DNA from: Terrirubrum flagellatum
Lineage (GTDB): Bacteria; Pseudomonadota; Alphaproteobacteria; Rhizobiales; Beijerinckiaceae
NCBI RefSeq assembly: GCF_022059845.1
Contig: NZ_CP091851.1
Location: 3,534,001-3,598,000 of the forward strand
Length of the DNA stretch: 64,000 nt
Direction of reading: 5' to 3'
A program made the translations under genes and the position numbers. Shown here one piece after another: positions 52,482 to 61,201 of the stretch. Within the stretch, counting starts at the first letter, position 1. The number at the start of each line of letters is the position of its first letter. The notes under the pieces are model-generated. The model saw only the letters and a list, made by a program, of their open reading frames with translations, searched no databases and had not been told where the DNA came from.

Positions 52482-54128
52482 TCAGGCGGCGCGTTCAGCG
52501 GCTTCGATCAGGCGCTCCAGCGTCTCCAGGCGATCGGCCTCGCGCGGCGGCTTGTCCCAGCGGATGCGCGCGATGCGGGGAAAGCGCATGGCGACGCCCG
52601 ACTTGTGCCGCGACGAACGCTGGATGCCCTCGAACGCCACCTCGAAGACGAGGCCCTTGTCCGGCTCATGCGTCACCTCGCGCACGGGACCAAAGCGATT
52701 GATGGTCTCGCGGCGCACGAAGCGATCGATCTCGATCAGCTCCTCATCGGTGAAGCCGAAATAGGCCTTGCCGACCGGCGTCAACTGATCGCCATCCTCG
52801 CCCGACCGCCAGACGCCGAAGGTGTAATCGGAATAGTAGGACGAGCGCTTGCCGTGACCGCGCTGCGCATACATCAGCACCGCATCGACCACATAGGGAT
52901 CGCGCTTCCATTTCCACCACAGGCCTTTCGGCCGGCCTGGCATGTAAAGGCTGTCGGCCTTCTTGATCATGCAGCCTTCGACGGCGGCAGCGTCCTCGCC
53001 GGCGCCCGCGGGCTCCGGATTGGCGCGCGCCTTCGCAAGCTCATCCCATGTCGCGAACGGAATGAGCGGCGAGAGATCAAGACGCGGCGAATTGAGTTGG
53101 GCGACGAAGGCTTCGAGCCGCGCGCGCCGTTCGAGAAACGGCTTCTCGCGCAGATCTTCCGCGCCATCCGCGAGAAGATCGTAGGCGCGGATATGGGCGG
53201 GATAGTCCGTCAGCATCTTCGCCGTGACCGTCTTCCGGTTAAGGCGCTGCTGGAGAATATTGAAGCTCTGCACGCGCCCGTCGCGCATGATGATGAGTTC
53301 GCCATCGATCGCGCCATCGAGATCGTGAAGCGCGTCCATGAGATCGGGAAAGGCGCGCGAGACCTCATCGCCCGTGCGCGAATAGAGACGCGTCACCTTG
53401 CGCCCTCCCGTTCCGTGACCGCCAGCGACCTGCATGCGGATGCCGTCCCATTTCCATTCGGCGCGAAATTCTGCGGGATCGAGCCTCTCGAAATCACTGT
53501 CTTCGATCGCATGCGCCAGCATCGGCGGGCGGAACGGCGCGGGATCGCGCGACTCGGGCCGCGGACCACGCTTCTCAATCCAGGCGAAGAGATCGAGATA
53601 AGGCGGCTGCAACGCATGCCAGACATGCTCGACATCGTCAGCCGAAACGCCGCCCAATTCCGCAAGCGCGGTCTTCGCCAGCCGCGCCGACACGCCGATG
53701 CGCAGCGCGCCGGTAATGAGCTTGAGCAGCGCCCATCGCCCGTTCTCGTCGAGCGCGTCGAGCCAGCGCGCGATCAGCGCCGGCGCATCCGACTTCGAGG
53801 CGTTGGCGAAAGACTCGACGGCGGCGGCGAGCGTCGGCGTGTCGGTCGCGCTGGCGTCGCGGCGCCAGAGCAAGGCAACCGTCTCCGAGAGATCGCCGAC
53901 ATAGTCGTAGGAGAGGCTGAAAAGAACGGGATCGACGCGCTCCAGCACGAGCTGGCGGATCAATCCTGGCTTGGCGTTGGCGAAGCTGAGCGACCCCGTC
54001 ATCGCGGCCAGCGCATAGCCGCGATCGGGATCAGGCGCATGCGCGAAATAATCCTTCAGCAAGGCGAGCTTCGCGTTGCGCCTGGGTTCGTAAGCCAGGC
54101 GATCGAGCAGGTCGGCGAATGTCTTCAC
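52482..54128 (-). CDS. ATP-dependent DNA ligase (cisplatin-response type, LigC-like)
   Basis: The 548-residue enzyme joins DNA ends using ATP. It has an N-terminal helical DNA-binding domain (about 1-190), the adenylation domain with the nucleotidyl-Lys in Trp-Lys-Trp-Asp-Gly-Ile (Lys226), Arg-Leu-Tyr-Ser-Arg-Thr-Gly and Asp-Gly-Glu-Leu motifs, and the C-terminal OB fold (about 420-548). This branch accompanies a metallo-beta-lactamase exonuclease, with which it overlaps by four bases. It is a repair ligase additional to the NAD-dependent LigA expected elsewhere in the genome. Confidence 0.93.
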   Translation of the reverse strand: MKTFADLLDRLAYEPRRNAKLALLKDYFAHAPDPDRGYALAAMTGSLSFANAKPGLIRQLVLERVDPVLFSLSYDYVGDLSETVALLWRRDASATDTPTLAAAVESFANASKSDAPALIARWLDALDENGRWALLKLITGALRIGVSARLAKTALAELGGVSADDVEHVWHALQPPYLDLFAWIEKRGPRPESRDPAPFRPPMLAHAIEDSDFERLDPAEFRAEWKWDGIRMQVAGGHGTGGRKVTRLYSRTGDEVSRAFPDLMDALHDLDGAIDGELIIMRDGRVQSFNILQQRLNRKTVTAKMLTDYPAHIRAYDLLADGAEDLREKPFLERRARLEAFVAQLNSPRLDLSPLIPFATWDELAKARANPEPAGAGEDAAAVEGCMIKKADSLYMPGRPKGLWWKWKRDPYVVDAVLMYAQRGHGKRSSYYSDYTFGVWRSGEDGDQLTPVGKAYFGFTDEELIEIDRFVRRETINRFGPVREVTHEPDKGLVFEVAFEGIQRSSRHKSGVAMRFPRIARIRWDKPPREADRLETLERLIEAAERAA

Positions 54129-55168
54129 GACGCGCCCGCCTCTGTCGGCGCCGCATCAGGCTCGGCCTCGCCTTCATCGCCGTAACCGACGAGACGCAGG
54201 GGCCGCGCAGCAATCCCCTGCGTTCCGCACCAGTGGACGATCGCCTCCTCCTGGCCGTGCGTGACCCAGATTTCGCCGGCGCCGACCTCCTTGATGGTGG
54301 CGCAGAGATCATCCCAGTCGACATGATCTGAAACAACGAGCGGGAGTTCGACGCCGCGCTGGCGCGCCCGCGCGCGGACCCGCATCCAGCCTGATGCAAA
54401 CGCCGTCACGGGATCAGCGAAGCGGCGCGACCAGAGATCCTGAATGGCGCTCGGCGGACACAGCACGATCTCGCCGCGCAGATCCTTCTTGTCCTTCACC
54501 GAGGCCAACCTGATCTCGCCGAGATCGACGCCATGGCGCTGGTAGAACTCCATCAGCTTCTCAAGCGCGCCGTGAATGAAGATCGGCCTCTCATAACCCG
54601 CCGCGCGCAAGAGCGCCGCCATGCGCTGCGCCTTGCCCAGCGCATAGGCGCCGATGATGTGCGTGCGATCCGGAAACAGCTCGACCGACGACAGGAGCTT
54701 CGCGATCTCGCCCTCCAGCGCGGGATGGCGGAACACCGGCAATCCAAACGTCGCCTCGGTGATGAAGACGTCGCACGGTATGGGCTCGAACGCTTCGCAG
54801 GTGGGATCGCGGGCGCGCTTGTAATCGCCTGACACCACGATGCGCATGCCGTCCTTTTCGACGGCGATCTGCGCCGAGCCCAGGACATGGCCGGCCGGCG
54901 CGAACATGAAGGTCACGCCATTGATCGCGATCGGCTCGTGCAACCGCGCGACCTCGGTCGCGCCGGCGAAATCAGGGCCATAGCGCACAGCCATGACGCC
55001 CAGCGTCTCTTCCGTCGCCAGCACGGCGCCGTGGCCTGAGCGCGCATGATCGGAATGGCCATGGGTGATCAGCGCCCGCGCCACCGGCCGCACGGGATCG
55101 ATAAAGACGTCCGCCAGCGGGCAATAGAGCCCTTGCGGCGTCGGCGTGAGCAGATCGCTTGCGCGCAT
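54125..55168 (-). CDS. Ligase-associated DNA exonuclease (metallo-beta-lactamase fold)
   Basis: The 347-residue protein carries His-Gly-His-Ser-Asp-His (36-41), Ala-Gly-His-Val-Leu-Gly-Ser-Ala, Gly-Asp-Tyr-Lys and later beta-CASP-like motifs of the SNM1/Artemis-like group that accompanies bacterial ATP-dependent ligases. It should trim 5' or 3' DNA ends before ligation. It is first of a two-gene operon. The fuller cluster known from other bacteria also has an Lhr-type helicase and a PdeM phosphoesterase; neither is here. Confidence 0.92.
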   Translation of the reverse strand: MRASDLLTPTPQGLYCPLADVFIDPVRPVARALITHGHSDHARSGHGAVLATEETLGVMAVRYGPDFAGATEVARLHEPIAINGVTFMFAPAGHVLGSAQIAVEKDGMRIVVSGDYKRARDPTCEAFEPIPCDVFITEATFGLPVFRHPALEGEIAKLLSSVELFPDRTHIIGAYALGKAQRMAALLRAAGYERPIFIHGALEKLMEFYQRHGVDLGEIRLASVKDKKDLRGEIVLCPPSAIQDLWSRRFADPVTAFASGWMRVRARARQRGVELPLVVSDHVDWDDLCATIKEVGAGEIWVTHGQEEAIVHWCGTQGIAARPLRLVGYGDEGEAEPDAAPTEAGAS

Positions 55169-55215
55169 GAAAACAGCATCTACAAAACGGCCATGCGGAC
55201 AATCGAAATTGGCGC

Positions 55216-56148
55216 ATGAGTCGGATGTTCCAGTCTTCCGGCGATCTCATCGCGGATCGCCGCTACGAATATGCGCAATCCGCATCCGCGGATGGCGATC
55301 ACGCCGCCGCCGCCGACCTGCTGCAGCAGACGCTGGAGCTCGCGCCCGGTTGGCCGCCGGCCTGGTTCGCGCTCGGTGAGGCGCGGCTGGCGCTGAAGGA
55401 CGCTGACGGCGCGCGCAAAGCCTATGAGCGCTGCCGCGCGCTCGATCCCGCGGACGAACAGGGCGCGGGCGTCGCACTCGCGGCGCTCGGCGCGAGCGCA
55501 GAGGCGCCCTCCTCCATGAGCGCAGGCTATGTGCGCAACCTGTTCGACCAGTACGCCGAGCGTTTCGACCACCACCTCACCAGGCATCTCGGCTATCGCG
55601 GACCGGAGTTGATCGTTGCGACGCTCACGCGCGCCTGCGCCATCGAGGGAGTGCGTCCGCCCTTTCAGCGCGCGCTCGATCTCGGCTGCGGCACGGGCCT
55701 GCTCGGCGAGGCGCTGGGCGAGATGGCGAAGACGCTCGAAGGCGTCGATCTCTCGCCGCGCATGCTGCGCATGGCGAAGAAGCGCGGCTGCTACGACAGG
55801 CTGGCCGAGGCCGAGATGCTCGCCTTTCTCGCCGCCAGCGAATCGCAGCATTATGATCTGATCACCGCCGCCGATGTGTTCGTCTATGCCGGCGATCTCG
55901 CCCCCGTGCTCGCCGCGGCCGCGCGCGCGCTCAAGCCGCGAGGGCTCATCGCGTTCAGCATCCAGTCGACTGATGCAGCAGATCATGTTCTCGGGTCTGA
56001 GCGGCGCTTCTCGCACCACCCGGCCTATGTCGAGAAATCCTTGCGCGAGAGCGGATTCTCAATAGTGCGCAACGAGCCGACGTCGACGCGCATGGAGAAC
56101 AGCAAACCTGTTCCCGGCGCGATCTTCGTTGCGACGAAAAAGCGGTAA
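55216..56148 (+). CDS. TPR-containing SAM-dependent methyltransferase
   Basis: The 310-residue protein has two to three tetratricopeptide-like helix pairs (about 15-95, Trp-Phe-Ala-Leu-Gly-Glu-Ala-Arg and Tyr-Glu-Arg-Cys-Arg-Ala-Leu-Asp-Pro). A class I methyltransferase domain follows, with Ala-Leu-Asp-Leu-Gly-Cys-Gly-Thr-Gly (about 153-161) binding SAM. Similar TPR-methyltransferases are common in alphaproteobacteria and their substrates are mostly unknown. It is divergent from the exonuclease gene, with 47 bases between. Confidence 0.88.
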   Translation: MSRMFQSSGDLIADRRYEYAQSASADGDHAAAADLLQQTLELAPGWPPAWFALGEARLALKDADGARKAYERCRALDPADEQGAGVALAALGASAEAPSSMSAGYVRNLFDQYAERFDHHLTRHLGYRGPELIVATLTRACAIEGVRPPFQRALDLGCGTGLLGEALGEMAKTLEGVDLSPRMLRMAKKRGCYDRLAEAEMLAFLAASESQHYDLITAADVFVYAGDLAPVLAAAARALKPRGLIAFSIQSTDAADHVLGSERRFSHHPAYVEKSLRESGFSIVRNEPTSTRMENSKPVPGAIFVATKKR

Positions 56149-56168
56149 TCTCGGATGCCTATTCAGTT

Positions 56169-56269
56169 CGTCATCCCGGGGCGTCGCGGAGCGACGAGCC
56201 CGGGACCCATGTTCATTTTCAATTTCTCTCTGGATTCCGGGCCCGCGCTTCGCGCGTCCCGGAATGACA
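56169..56269. repeat. Family C palindromic repeat, copy 1
   Basis: CGTCATCCCGG and CCGGAATGACA form outer arms. Inside are a CCCGGGGCGTCGCGGAGCG type hairpin and a TTCCGGGCCCGCGC hairpin. The type is common in Rhizobiales intergenic DNA. It sits just upstream of the hydrolase gene, in the same orientation as copy 2. Confidence 0.85.
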
Positions 56270-56300
56270 GTGACGAAATGCGAGCGCGAAAGGACTGCAA

Positions 56301-57203
56301 GTGACAAACGTCAATATCCGCGAAGGCTTCGCGCCGTTCGGCGCCTATCAAACCTGGTTTCGCGTCACCGGCGATCTCGCCTCGCCGAAACTGCCGCTCG
56401 TCATCGCGCATGGCGGGCCGGGTTGCACGCATGACTATGTCGACTCCTTCAAGCATCTCGCGGCGAACGGGCGCGCCGTCATCCATTACGACCAGATCGG
56501 CAATGGCCGCTCGACGCATCTGCGCGACAAGGGCGCTGATTTCTGGACGGTGCAGTTTTTTCTCGGCGAGCTCGACAATCTTCTCGACCATCTCGGCATC
56601 GCATCGCGCTATGCGCTGCTCGGCCAGTCCTGGGGCGGCATGCTGGGTTCGGAGCATGCGGTGCTGCGGCCAAAAGGTCTGAAGGCGCTGATCCTCGCGA
56701 ATTCGCTCGCCGCCATGCCGCTCTGGATCGCGGGCGCGGCGAAGCTGCGCGAGGGCTTGCCTTCAGACGTGCGCGCGACGCTCGAACGTCACGAAGCCGC
56801 GGGAACAATCACGCATCCCGATTATGTCGCGGCGACGCGCGTCTTCTACGATCGCCATGTCTGCCGTATCAATCCTTGGCCAGAGGAGGTGGCGCGCACC
56901 TTCGCCGCGATCGAGGATGATCCGACCGTCTATCACACCATGAACGGGCCAACAGAATTCCATGTCGTCGGCACGATGAAGGACTGGAGCGTGATCGACC
57001 GGCTTCACCAGATCGAGGCGCCGACGCTCGTCATCCGCGGCGCCTATGACGAGGCGACGCCGGAATGCGTGGCGCCGTTCCGCCAGCGCATCCCGCGCGT
57101 GGAATACGCCGAATTTGCCAATTCGAGCCACATGCCGCACGTTGAAGAGCAGGCGGCGTGCCTCGCCCGATGCGAGGCGTTTCTTTCAGCGCATGACGGC
57201 TGA
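56301..57203 (+). CDS. Proline iminopeptidase-family alpha/beta hydrolase
   Basis: The 300-residue protein belongs to peptidase family S33. It has the oxyanion motif His-Gly-Gly-Pro-Gly (37-41), the nucleophile Gly-Gln-Ser-Trp-Gly-Gly (Ser110) and a late Asp and His (Gly-Ala-Tyr-Asp and Ser-Ser-His-Met-Pro-His). It may release N-terminal proline or act on other amino-acid amides. The GTG at 56301 follows AAGGA with good spacing. An NTF2-like gene follows after 24 bases. The pair is bracketed by two direct family C repeats. Confidence 0.88.
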   Translation: MTNVNIREGFAPFGAYQTWFRVTGDLASPKLPLVIAHGGPGCTHDYVDSFKHLAANGRAVIHYDQIGNGRSTHLRDKGADFWTVQFFLGELDNLLDHLGIASRYALLGQSWGGMLGSEHAVLRPKGLKALILANSLAAMPLWIAGAAKLREGLPSDVRATLERHEAAGTITHPDYVAATRVFYDRHVCRINPWPEEVARTFAAIEDDPTVYHTMNGPTEFHVVGTMKDWSVIDRLHQIEAPTLVIRGAYDEATPECVAPFRQRIPRVEYAEFANSSHMPHVEEQAACLARCEAFLSAHDG

Positions 57204-57227
57204 TCCGCCGCCCTGGGGGAGGTTCAG

Positions 57228-57614
57228 ATGAGCGCGGTCGACGAAATCACGTCCCTGCTTGAGCGCAAGGCCGCCGCCTTGGTCGGCCGCGACGCCGCAA
57301 CGCTCGAAACCATCATCGACCCCGCCTTCATCTATGTGAACGCGCTCGGCAACAAGTTCGGCAAGGACGAATATCTCTCGGTCTATTGCCGGTCCGGCGC
57401 GATCCGCTTCGTCAGGCAGGACATCCGCAACATCGAGGCGATCGAGCTTGGCGACGTCGTCATCGTGTCCGTGATGATCAATGATGAGATCGACGCGCAT
57501 GGCGCGATCTCGCAGGGCCATTACCGCTCGCTCTGCGTCTTCAAAAAAACCGGCGACGCGTGGCGCTGGGTCGCAGCGCAGACCTCGCCGGTGCTGAAGG
57601 CGGGCGGAGTCTAG
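57228..57614 (+). CDS. NTF2-like (SnoaL/DUF4440) protein
   Basis: The 128-residue protein shows the helix-then-sheet pattern of NTF2-like folds: an N-terminal amphipathic helix with Leu-Val-Gly-Arg-Asp-Ala-Ala-Thr-Leu-Glu, Phe-Ile-Tyr-Val-Asn-Ala-Leu-Gly and Trp-Arg-Trp-Val-Ala-Ala-Gln-Thr-Ser-Pro in the final strand. Catalytic residues cannot be assigned. GGGGGAGG upstream supports ATG 57228. It is probably cotranscribed with the hydrolase. Function unknown. Confidence 0.8.
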   Translation: MSAVDEITSLLERKAAALVGRDAATLETIIDPAFIYVNALGNKFGKDEYLSVYCRSGAIRFVRQDIRNIEAIELGDVVIVSVMINDEIDAHGAISQGHYRSLCVFKKTGDAWRWVAAQTSPVLKAGGV

Positions 57615-57641
57615 TCCGCTTCACCACCATCTTATCCAGTT

Positions 57642-57744
57642 CGTCATCCCGGGGCTTCGCGAAGCGAAGAGCCCGGGACCCATCGCGTCGCGTCGAGATT
57701 GCCTGGGTTCCGGGCTCGCGCCTCCGGCGCGCCCCGGAATGACA
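57642..57744. repeat. Family C palindromic repeat, copy 2
   Basis: The layout is that of copy 1: CGTCATCCCGGGG at the left, a GGCTTCGCGAAGCGAAG inner stem, and a second hairpin CTCGCGCCTCCGGCGCG before CCCCGGAATGACA. The nine or so bases before both copies also match (CCAGTTCGTCATC versus TTCAGTTCGTCATC). It lies between the NTF2-like gene and the convergent lactonase gene. Confidence 0.85.
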
Positions 57745-57774
57745 AATTTCTTAAGCAGCACGCCTCGGCTTATC

Positions 57775-58707
57775 TCACCCCGGCGTGACGCCATTGATGG
57801 CGAGGAAGATCGAGTAAATCGACGTCGTGCCGCAGATGAAGAGGCGGTTCTTTTTCGCGCCGCCGAACGTCACATTCGCCACGATCTCGGGGATTTTGAT
57901 CTTGCCGATCAGCGTTCCATCGGGATCGTAGCAATGCACGCCGTCGCCGGCGCTCGTCCAGATGCGACCGTCGCGATCGAAACGGAAGCCATCGAACAGC
58001 CCCGCCGTGCAGTCGGCGAACAGTGAGCCCTTGCCGAGTTTCTTGCCGTTCGAGGACACAGCGAGCTTGCGGATATGCTTTGGCCCGTCCGGCCGATGCG
58101 AAACGCCCGTGTCGGCGATGTAAAGGAATTTCTCATCGGGCGAGAAGGCCAGCCCGTTCGGCCGCTCGAAATCATCCGCGACCATCTCGACCGCGCCGGA
58201 TGAGGGATCGATGCGATAGACATAGCAATGGCCGATCTCGCTCTCGGCGATCCCGCCTTCATAATCCATGCGGATGCCGTAATCGGGATCGGTGAACCAG
58301 ACCGACCCGTCCGACTTCACCACGACGTCGTTCGGCGAGTTGAATCGCTTGCCTTTGAAGTTGTCGGCGAGCACCGTCACCGAGCCGTCATATTCCGTGC
58401 GCGTCACGCGCCGCGCAAGATGCTCGCAGGTGACGAGCCTCCCCTGCCGATCGACCGTATTGCCGTTGGAATTGTTGGAGGGATGGCGAAAGACCGAGAC
58501 CGAGCCGTCGCACTCGTCATAGCGCAGCATGCGGTTGTTCGGGATGTCGGACCAGACGAGATAGCGCCCGGCGGCGAACCAGGCCGGCCCCTCGCTCCAG
58601 CGCGCGCCGGTCCACAACCTTTCGACGCGCGCATGGCCGACGATGCAGGCCTTGAAGCGCGGATCGAGATGCTCATAGCCCGTGCCTTCGGGTTCTCCGT
58701 AGAACAT
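57775..58707 (-). CDS. SMP-30/gluconolactonase/LRE-family protein
   Basis: The 310-residue protein has the six-bladed beta-propeller pattern of SMP-30 enzymes: Leu-Trp-Thr-Gly-Ala-Arg-Trp-Ser-Glu-Gly-Pro near the start, Ser-Pro-Asn-Asp-Val-Val and Arg-Pro-Asn-Gly-Leu-Ala-Phe-Ser-Pro-Asp-Glu in the calcium-site region. It hydrolyses lactones, for example sugar-derived ones. It follows the yejE-type permease gene by 27 bases and may be cotranscribed, a place where a yejF ATPase would normally be. Confidence 0.88.
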   Translation of the reverse strand: MFYGEPEGTGYEHLDPRFKACIVGHARVERLWTGARWSEGPAWFAAGRYLVWSDIPNNRMLRYDECDGSVSVFRHPSNNSNGNTVDRQGRLVTCEHLARRVTRTEYDGSVTVLADNFKGKRFNSPNDVVVKSDGSVWFTDPDYGIRMDYEGGIAESEIGHCYVYRIDPSSGAVEMVADDFERPNGLAFSPDEKFLYIADTGVSHRPDGPKHIRKLAVSSNGKKLGKGSLFADCTAGLFDGFRFDRDGRIWTSAGDGVHCYDPDGTLIGKIKIPEIVANVTFGGAKKNRLFICGTTSIYSIFLAINGVTPG

Positions 58708-58734
58708 CGATATCCTCCCAACAGTCTTTTGAAT

Positions 58735-59907
58735 TCACGCGAATGTCTTCCGCGGATCGAAGGCGTCGCGCACGGCTTCGCCGATGAAGATCAGCAGCGA
58801 CAGCATGAAGGAGATGGAGACGAAGGCGGTCAAGGCGAGCCAGGGCGCCTGCAGGTTCGATTTGCCCTGCTGCAACATCTCGCCGAGCGACGGCGATCCC
58901 GGCGGCAAGCCAAGACCGAGGAAATCGAGCGAGGTCAGCGTCGTGATCGAGCCATTGAGGATGAAGGGCATGAAGGTCAGCGTCGCCACCATCGCGTTCG
59001 GCAGCAGATGCTTGACGATGATCGTCCCGTTCGAAAGGCCGAGTGCGCGGGCGGCGCGGACATATTCGAAATTGCGGGCGCGCAGGAATTCGGCGCGCAC
59101 GACGCCGACGAGCGACACCCAGGAGAACAGCAGGAGAATGCCGAGCAGGACGAAAAAGCCCGGCGCGATCACAGCGGACAGAATGATCAGCACATAGAGC
59201 GACGGCACCGATGTCCAGATCTCGATGACGCGCTGGAAGATGAGATCGACCCAACCGCCGAAGAAGCCCTGCACCGCGCCGGCGGCGACTCCGATCACCG
59301 ATGACGCCGCCGCGAGAACAAGGCCGAACAGTACGGAGAGGCGGAAGCCGTAGATCAAACGCGCGAGCACATCGCGGCCCTGATCATCGGTGCCGAGCCA
59401 GTTCCATTCGATGTCGCCGCAGCCGAGCGTCGCGGGATCGCGGCCCTTGTTGACGACGAGCTTTGTGGCGGAGGCCCGGCATTCCTCCGTCGTCAACCGC
59501 CAGGTGGGCGGCGATGGCGCGGGCTTCGGCACATCAAGATTGACGGTCCTGTAGGAGAAGCGGATCGGCGGCCAGATGGCGAAACCGTTGGCGGCGATCT
59601 CGCTCATGATGACAGGATCGCGATAATCGGTTTGCGCGAGAAAGCCGCCGAATTTCTCCTCGGGATAATCGACGAGGATCGGGCTCAACCATTCGCCCTT
59701 GTATTTCACGATCAGCGGCCGGTCGTTGGCGATGAAATTCGCGAACAGCGTCAGAATGAACAGCGCCATGAATATCCAGAACGACCAGGCGCCGCGCTTG
59801 TTGGCGCGGAAATTCGCGAGCCGGCGCTGATTGATCGGCGAGAGGCTGAGCAGCCCCCGGCGGACCGGAGGCGGCGCGACGCGCATCACGGCTGCGTCGG
59901 CCATCAT
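58735..59907 (-). CDS. yejE: ABC transporter permease, YejE type
   Basis: The 390-residue permease has an N-terminal membrane segment (about 38-60), a periplasmic insertion of about 130 residues typical of YejE, and a core of five more segments with the Gly-Thr-Asp-Asp-Gln-Gly-Arg-Asp motif and the EAA loop Glu-Tyr-Val-Arg-Ala-Ala-Arg. YejABEF imports peptide-like compounds, including microcin C-type molecules in E. coli. It overlaps yejB by four bases. Confidence 0.92.
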   Translation of the reverse strand: MMADAAVMRVAPPPVRRGLLSLSPINQRRLANFRANKRGAWSFWIFMALFILTLFANFIANDRPLIVKYKGEWLSPILVDYPEEKFGGFLAQTDYRDPVIMSEIAANGFAIWPPIRFSYRTVNLDVPKPAPSPPTWRLTTEECRASATKLVVNKGRDPATLGCGDIEWNWLGTDDQGRDVLARLIYGFRLSVLFGLVLAAASSVIGVAAGAVQGFFGGWVDLIFQRVIEIWTSVPSLYVLIILSAVIAPGFFVLLGILLLFSWVSLVGVVRAEFLRARNFEYVRAARALGLSNGTIIVKHLLPNAMVATLTFMPFILNGSITTLTSLDFLGLGLPPGSPSLGEMLQQGKSNLQAPWLALTAFVSISFMLSLLIFIGEAVRDAFDPRKTFA

Positions 59908-61004
59908 GCTTCCCGCGTCTCGAAATCGATGCGCGGATCGATCCAGGTGTAGGTCAGATCCGAGATCAGATGAACGAAGAGGCTGAGCAGCGAGAAAATA
60001 TAGAGATTTGCGAAGACCACGGCGTAATCGCGATTGAGCACGGATTCGTAGGAGAGGAGCCCGATGCCATCGAGAGAGAAGATCGTCTCGATGAGCAGCG
60101 ATCCCGCGAAGAAAGCGTGGATGAAGGCGCCGGGAAATCCCGCGATCACGATCAGCATCGCATTGCGGAAGACGTGTCCGTAGAGCACGCGGCGTTCGGT
60201 CAGGCCTTTCATGCGCGCGGTCAGCACGTACTGCTTGCGGATTTCATCGAGGAAGGAGTTCTTGGTCAGCAGCGTCGAGGTCGCGAACGCCGAGAGCGCC
60301 ATCGCCGTCACCGGCAGCGCGATGTGCCAGAGATAGTCGATGACCTTTCCGGTAAACGAGAGCTGGCTCCAGTTGTCGGAATAAAGGCCGCGCAGCGGAA
60401 AGATCTGCCAGAAGGAGCCGCCGGCGAAGAGCACGATCAGCAGGATCGCGAAGAGAAAGCCGGGAATGGCGTAGCCGACGATAACGACAGCCGAGGTCCA
60501 CACGTCAAACGGCGAACCGTCGCGCATGGCCTTGCGCACGCCGAGCGGAATCGAGATGGCATACGATAGAAGCGTCATCCAGAGGCCGAGAGAGATCGAG
60601 ACCGGCAATTTCTCGCGGATCAGGTCGAGCACCGAAACGTCGCGAAAGAAGCTCTTGCCGAAATCGAAGCGCGCGTAGTCCCACAGCATTTTCAGAAAGC
60701 GCTCGGGCGCGGGCTTGTCGAAGCCGAACTGCTTCTCAAGCTCCTTGATCAAGGCGGGGTCGAGGCCCTGCGCGCCGCGATAGCTGGAGTTCTGCGCCGC
60801 CCCTTGAGCCGCCGCCTGCGCGCCGAAATCGCCGCCCGCGCCGCCGCCGACGGCGGAGCTGGTGGAATCGTTGCCTTGCAGTTGCGCGATGATGCGTTCG
60901 ACAGGTCCGCCCGGCGCGAACTGCACGATGACGAAGGAGATGAACATGATGCCGAGCAAGGTCGGGATCATCAGGAGAAGGCGGCGCGCGATATAGGCGA
61001 GCAT
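59904..61004 (-). CDS. yejB: ABC transporter permease, YejB type
   Basis: The 366-residue permease has the family N-terminal segment with Pro-Gly-Gly-Pro-Val-Glu, a low-complexity Gly/Ala/Gln/Ser-rich insertion (about 45-78) usual in YejB, and five further membrane segments with a [10 protein letters not shown] EAA loop. Its stop overlaps the yejE start. A family B repeat separates it from yejA. Confidence 0.92.
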   Translation of the reverse strand: MLAYIARRLLLMIPTLLGIMFISFVIVQFAPGGPVERIIAQLQGNDSTSSAVGGGAGGDFGAQAAAQGAAQNSSYRGAQGLDPALIKELEKQFGFDKPAPERFLKMLWDYARFDFGKSFFRDVSVLDLIREKLPVSISLGLWMTLLSYAISIPLGVRKAMRDGSPFDVWTSAVVIVGYAIPGFLFAILLIVLFAGGSFWQIFPLRGLYSDNWSQLSFTGKVIDYLWHIALPVTAMALSAFATSTLLTKNSFLDEIRKQYVLTARMKGLTERRVLYGHVFRNAMLIVIAGFPGAFIHAFFAGSLLIETIFSLDGIGLLSYESVLNRDYAVVFANLYIFSLLSLFVHLISDLTYTWIDPRIDFETREA

Positions 61005-61050
61005 AATGGAGCGCGATTATATCTTGGCGCCGCTGCGCGAGATAAGCGCT

Positions 61051-61176
61051 TTCCCTCTCCCCGCCTGCGGGCAGAGGGAGGCATTCGCGCCAGCGAATGC
61101 GGGTGAGGGGGACTGCAAAAAGCCCCTCATCCGGCCGCTTCGCGGCCACCTTCTCCCCGCTGTCGCGGGGAGAAGG
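61051..61176. repeat. Family B intergenic repeat, copy 5, inside the yej operon
   Basis: CCCTCTCCCCGCCTGCGGGCAGAGGG with the GGGTGAGGGG tail forms the left half. CCCCTCATCCGGCC and CCTTCTCCCCGCTGTCGCGGGGAGAAGG form the right. It takes up most of the 197-base gap between yejA and yejB, so it should be part of the operon message. Confidence 0.8.
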
Positions 61177-61201
61177 AGCGCGTTCGAAAATTTCAAGTCG
61201 A

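Noticed and set aside
51675-54185. 836-codon plus-strand frame antisense to the response regulator and ligase
   Set aside because: It covers two recognised minus-strand genes and has no recognisable domain.
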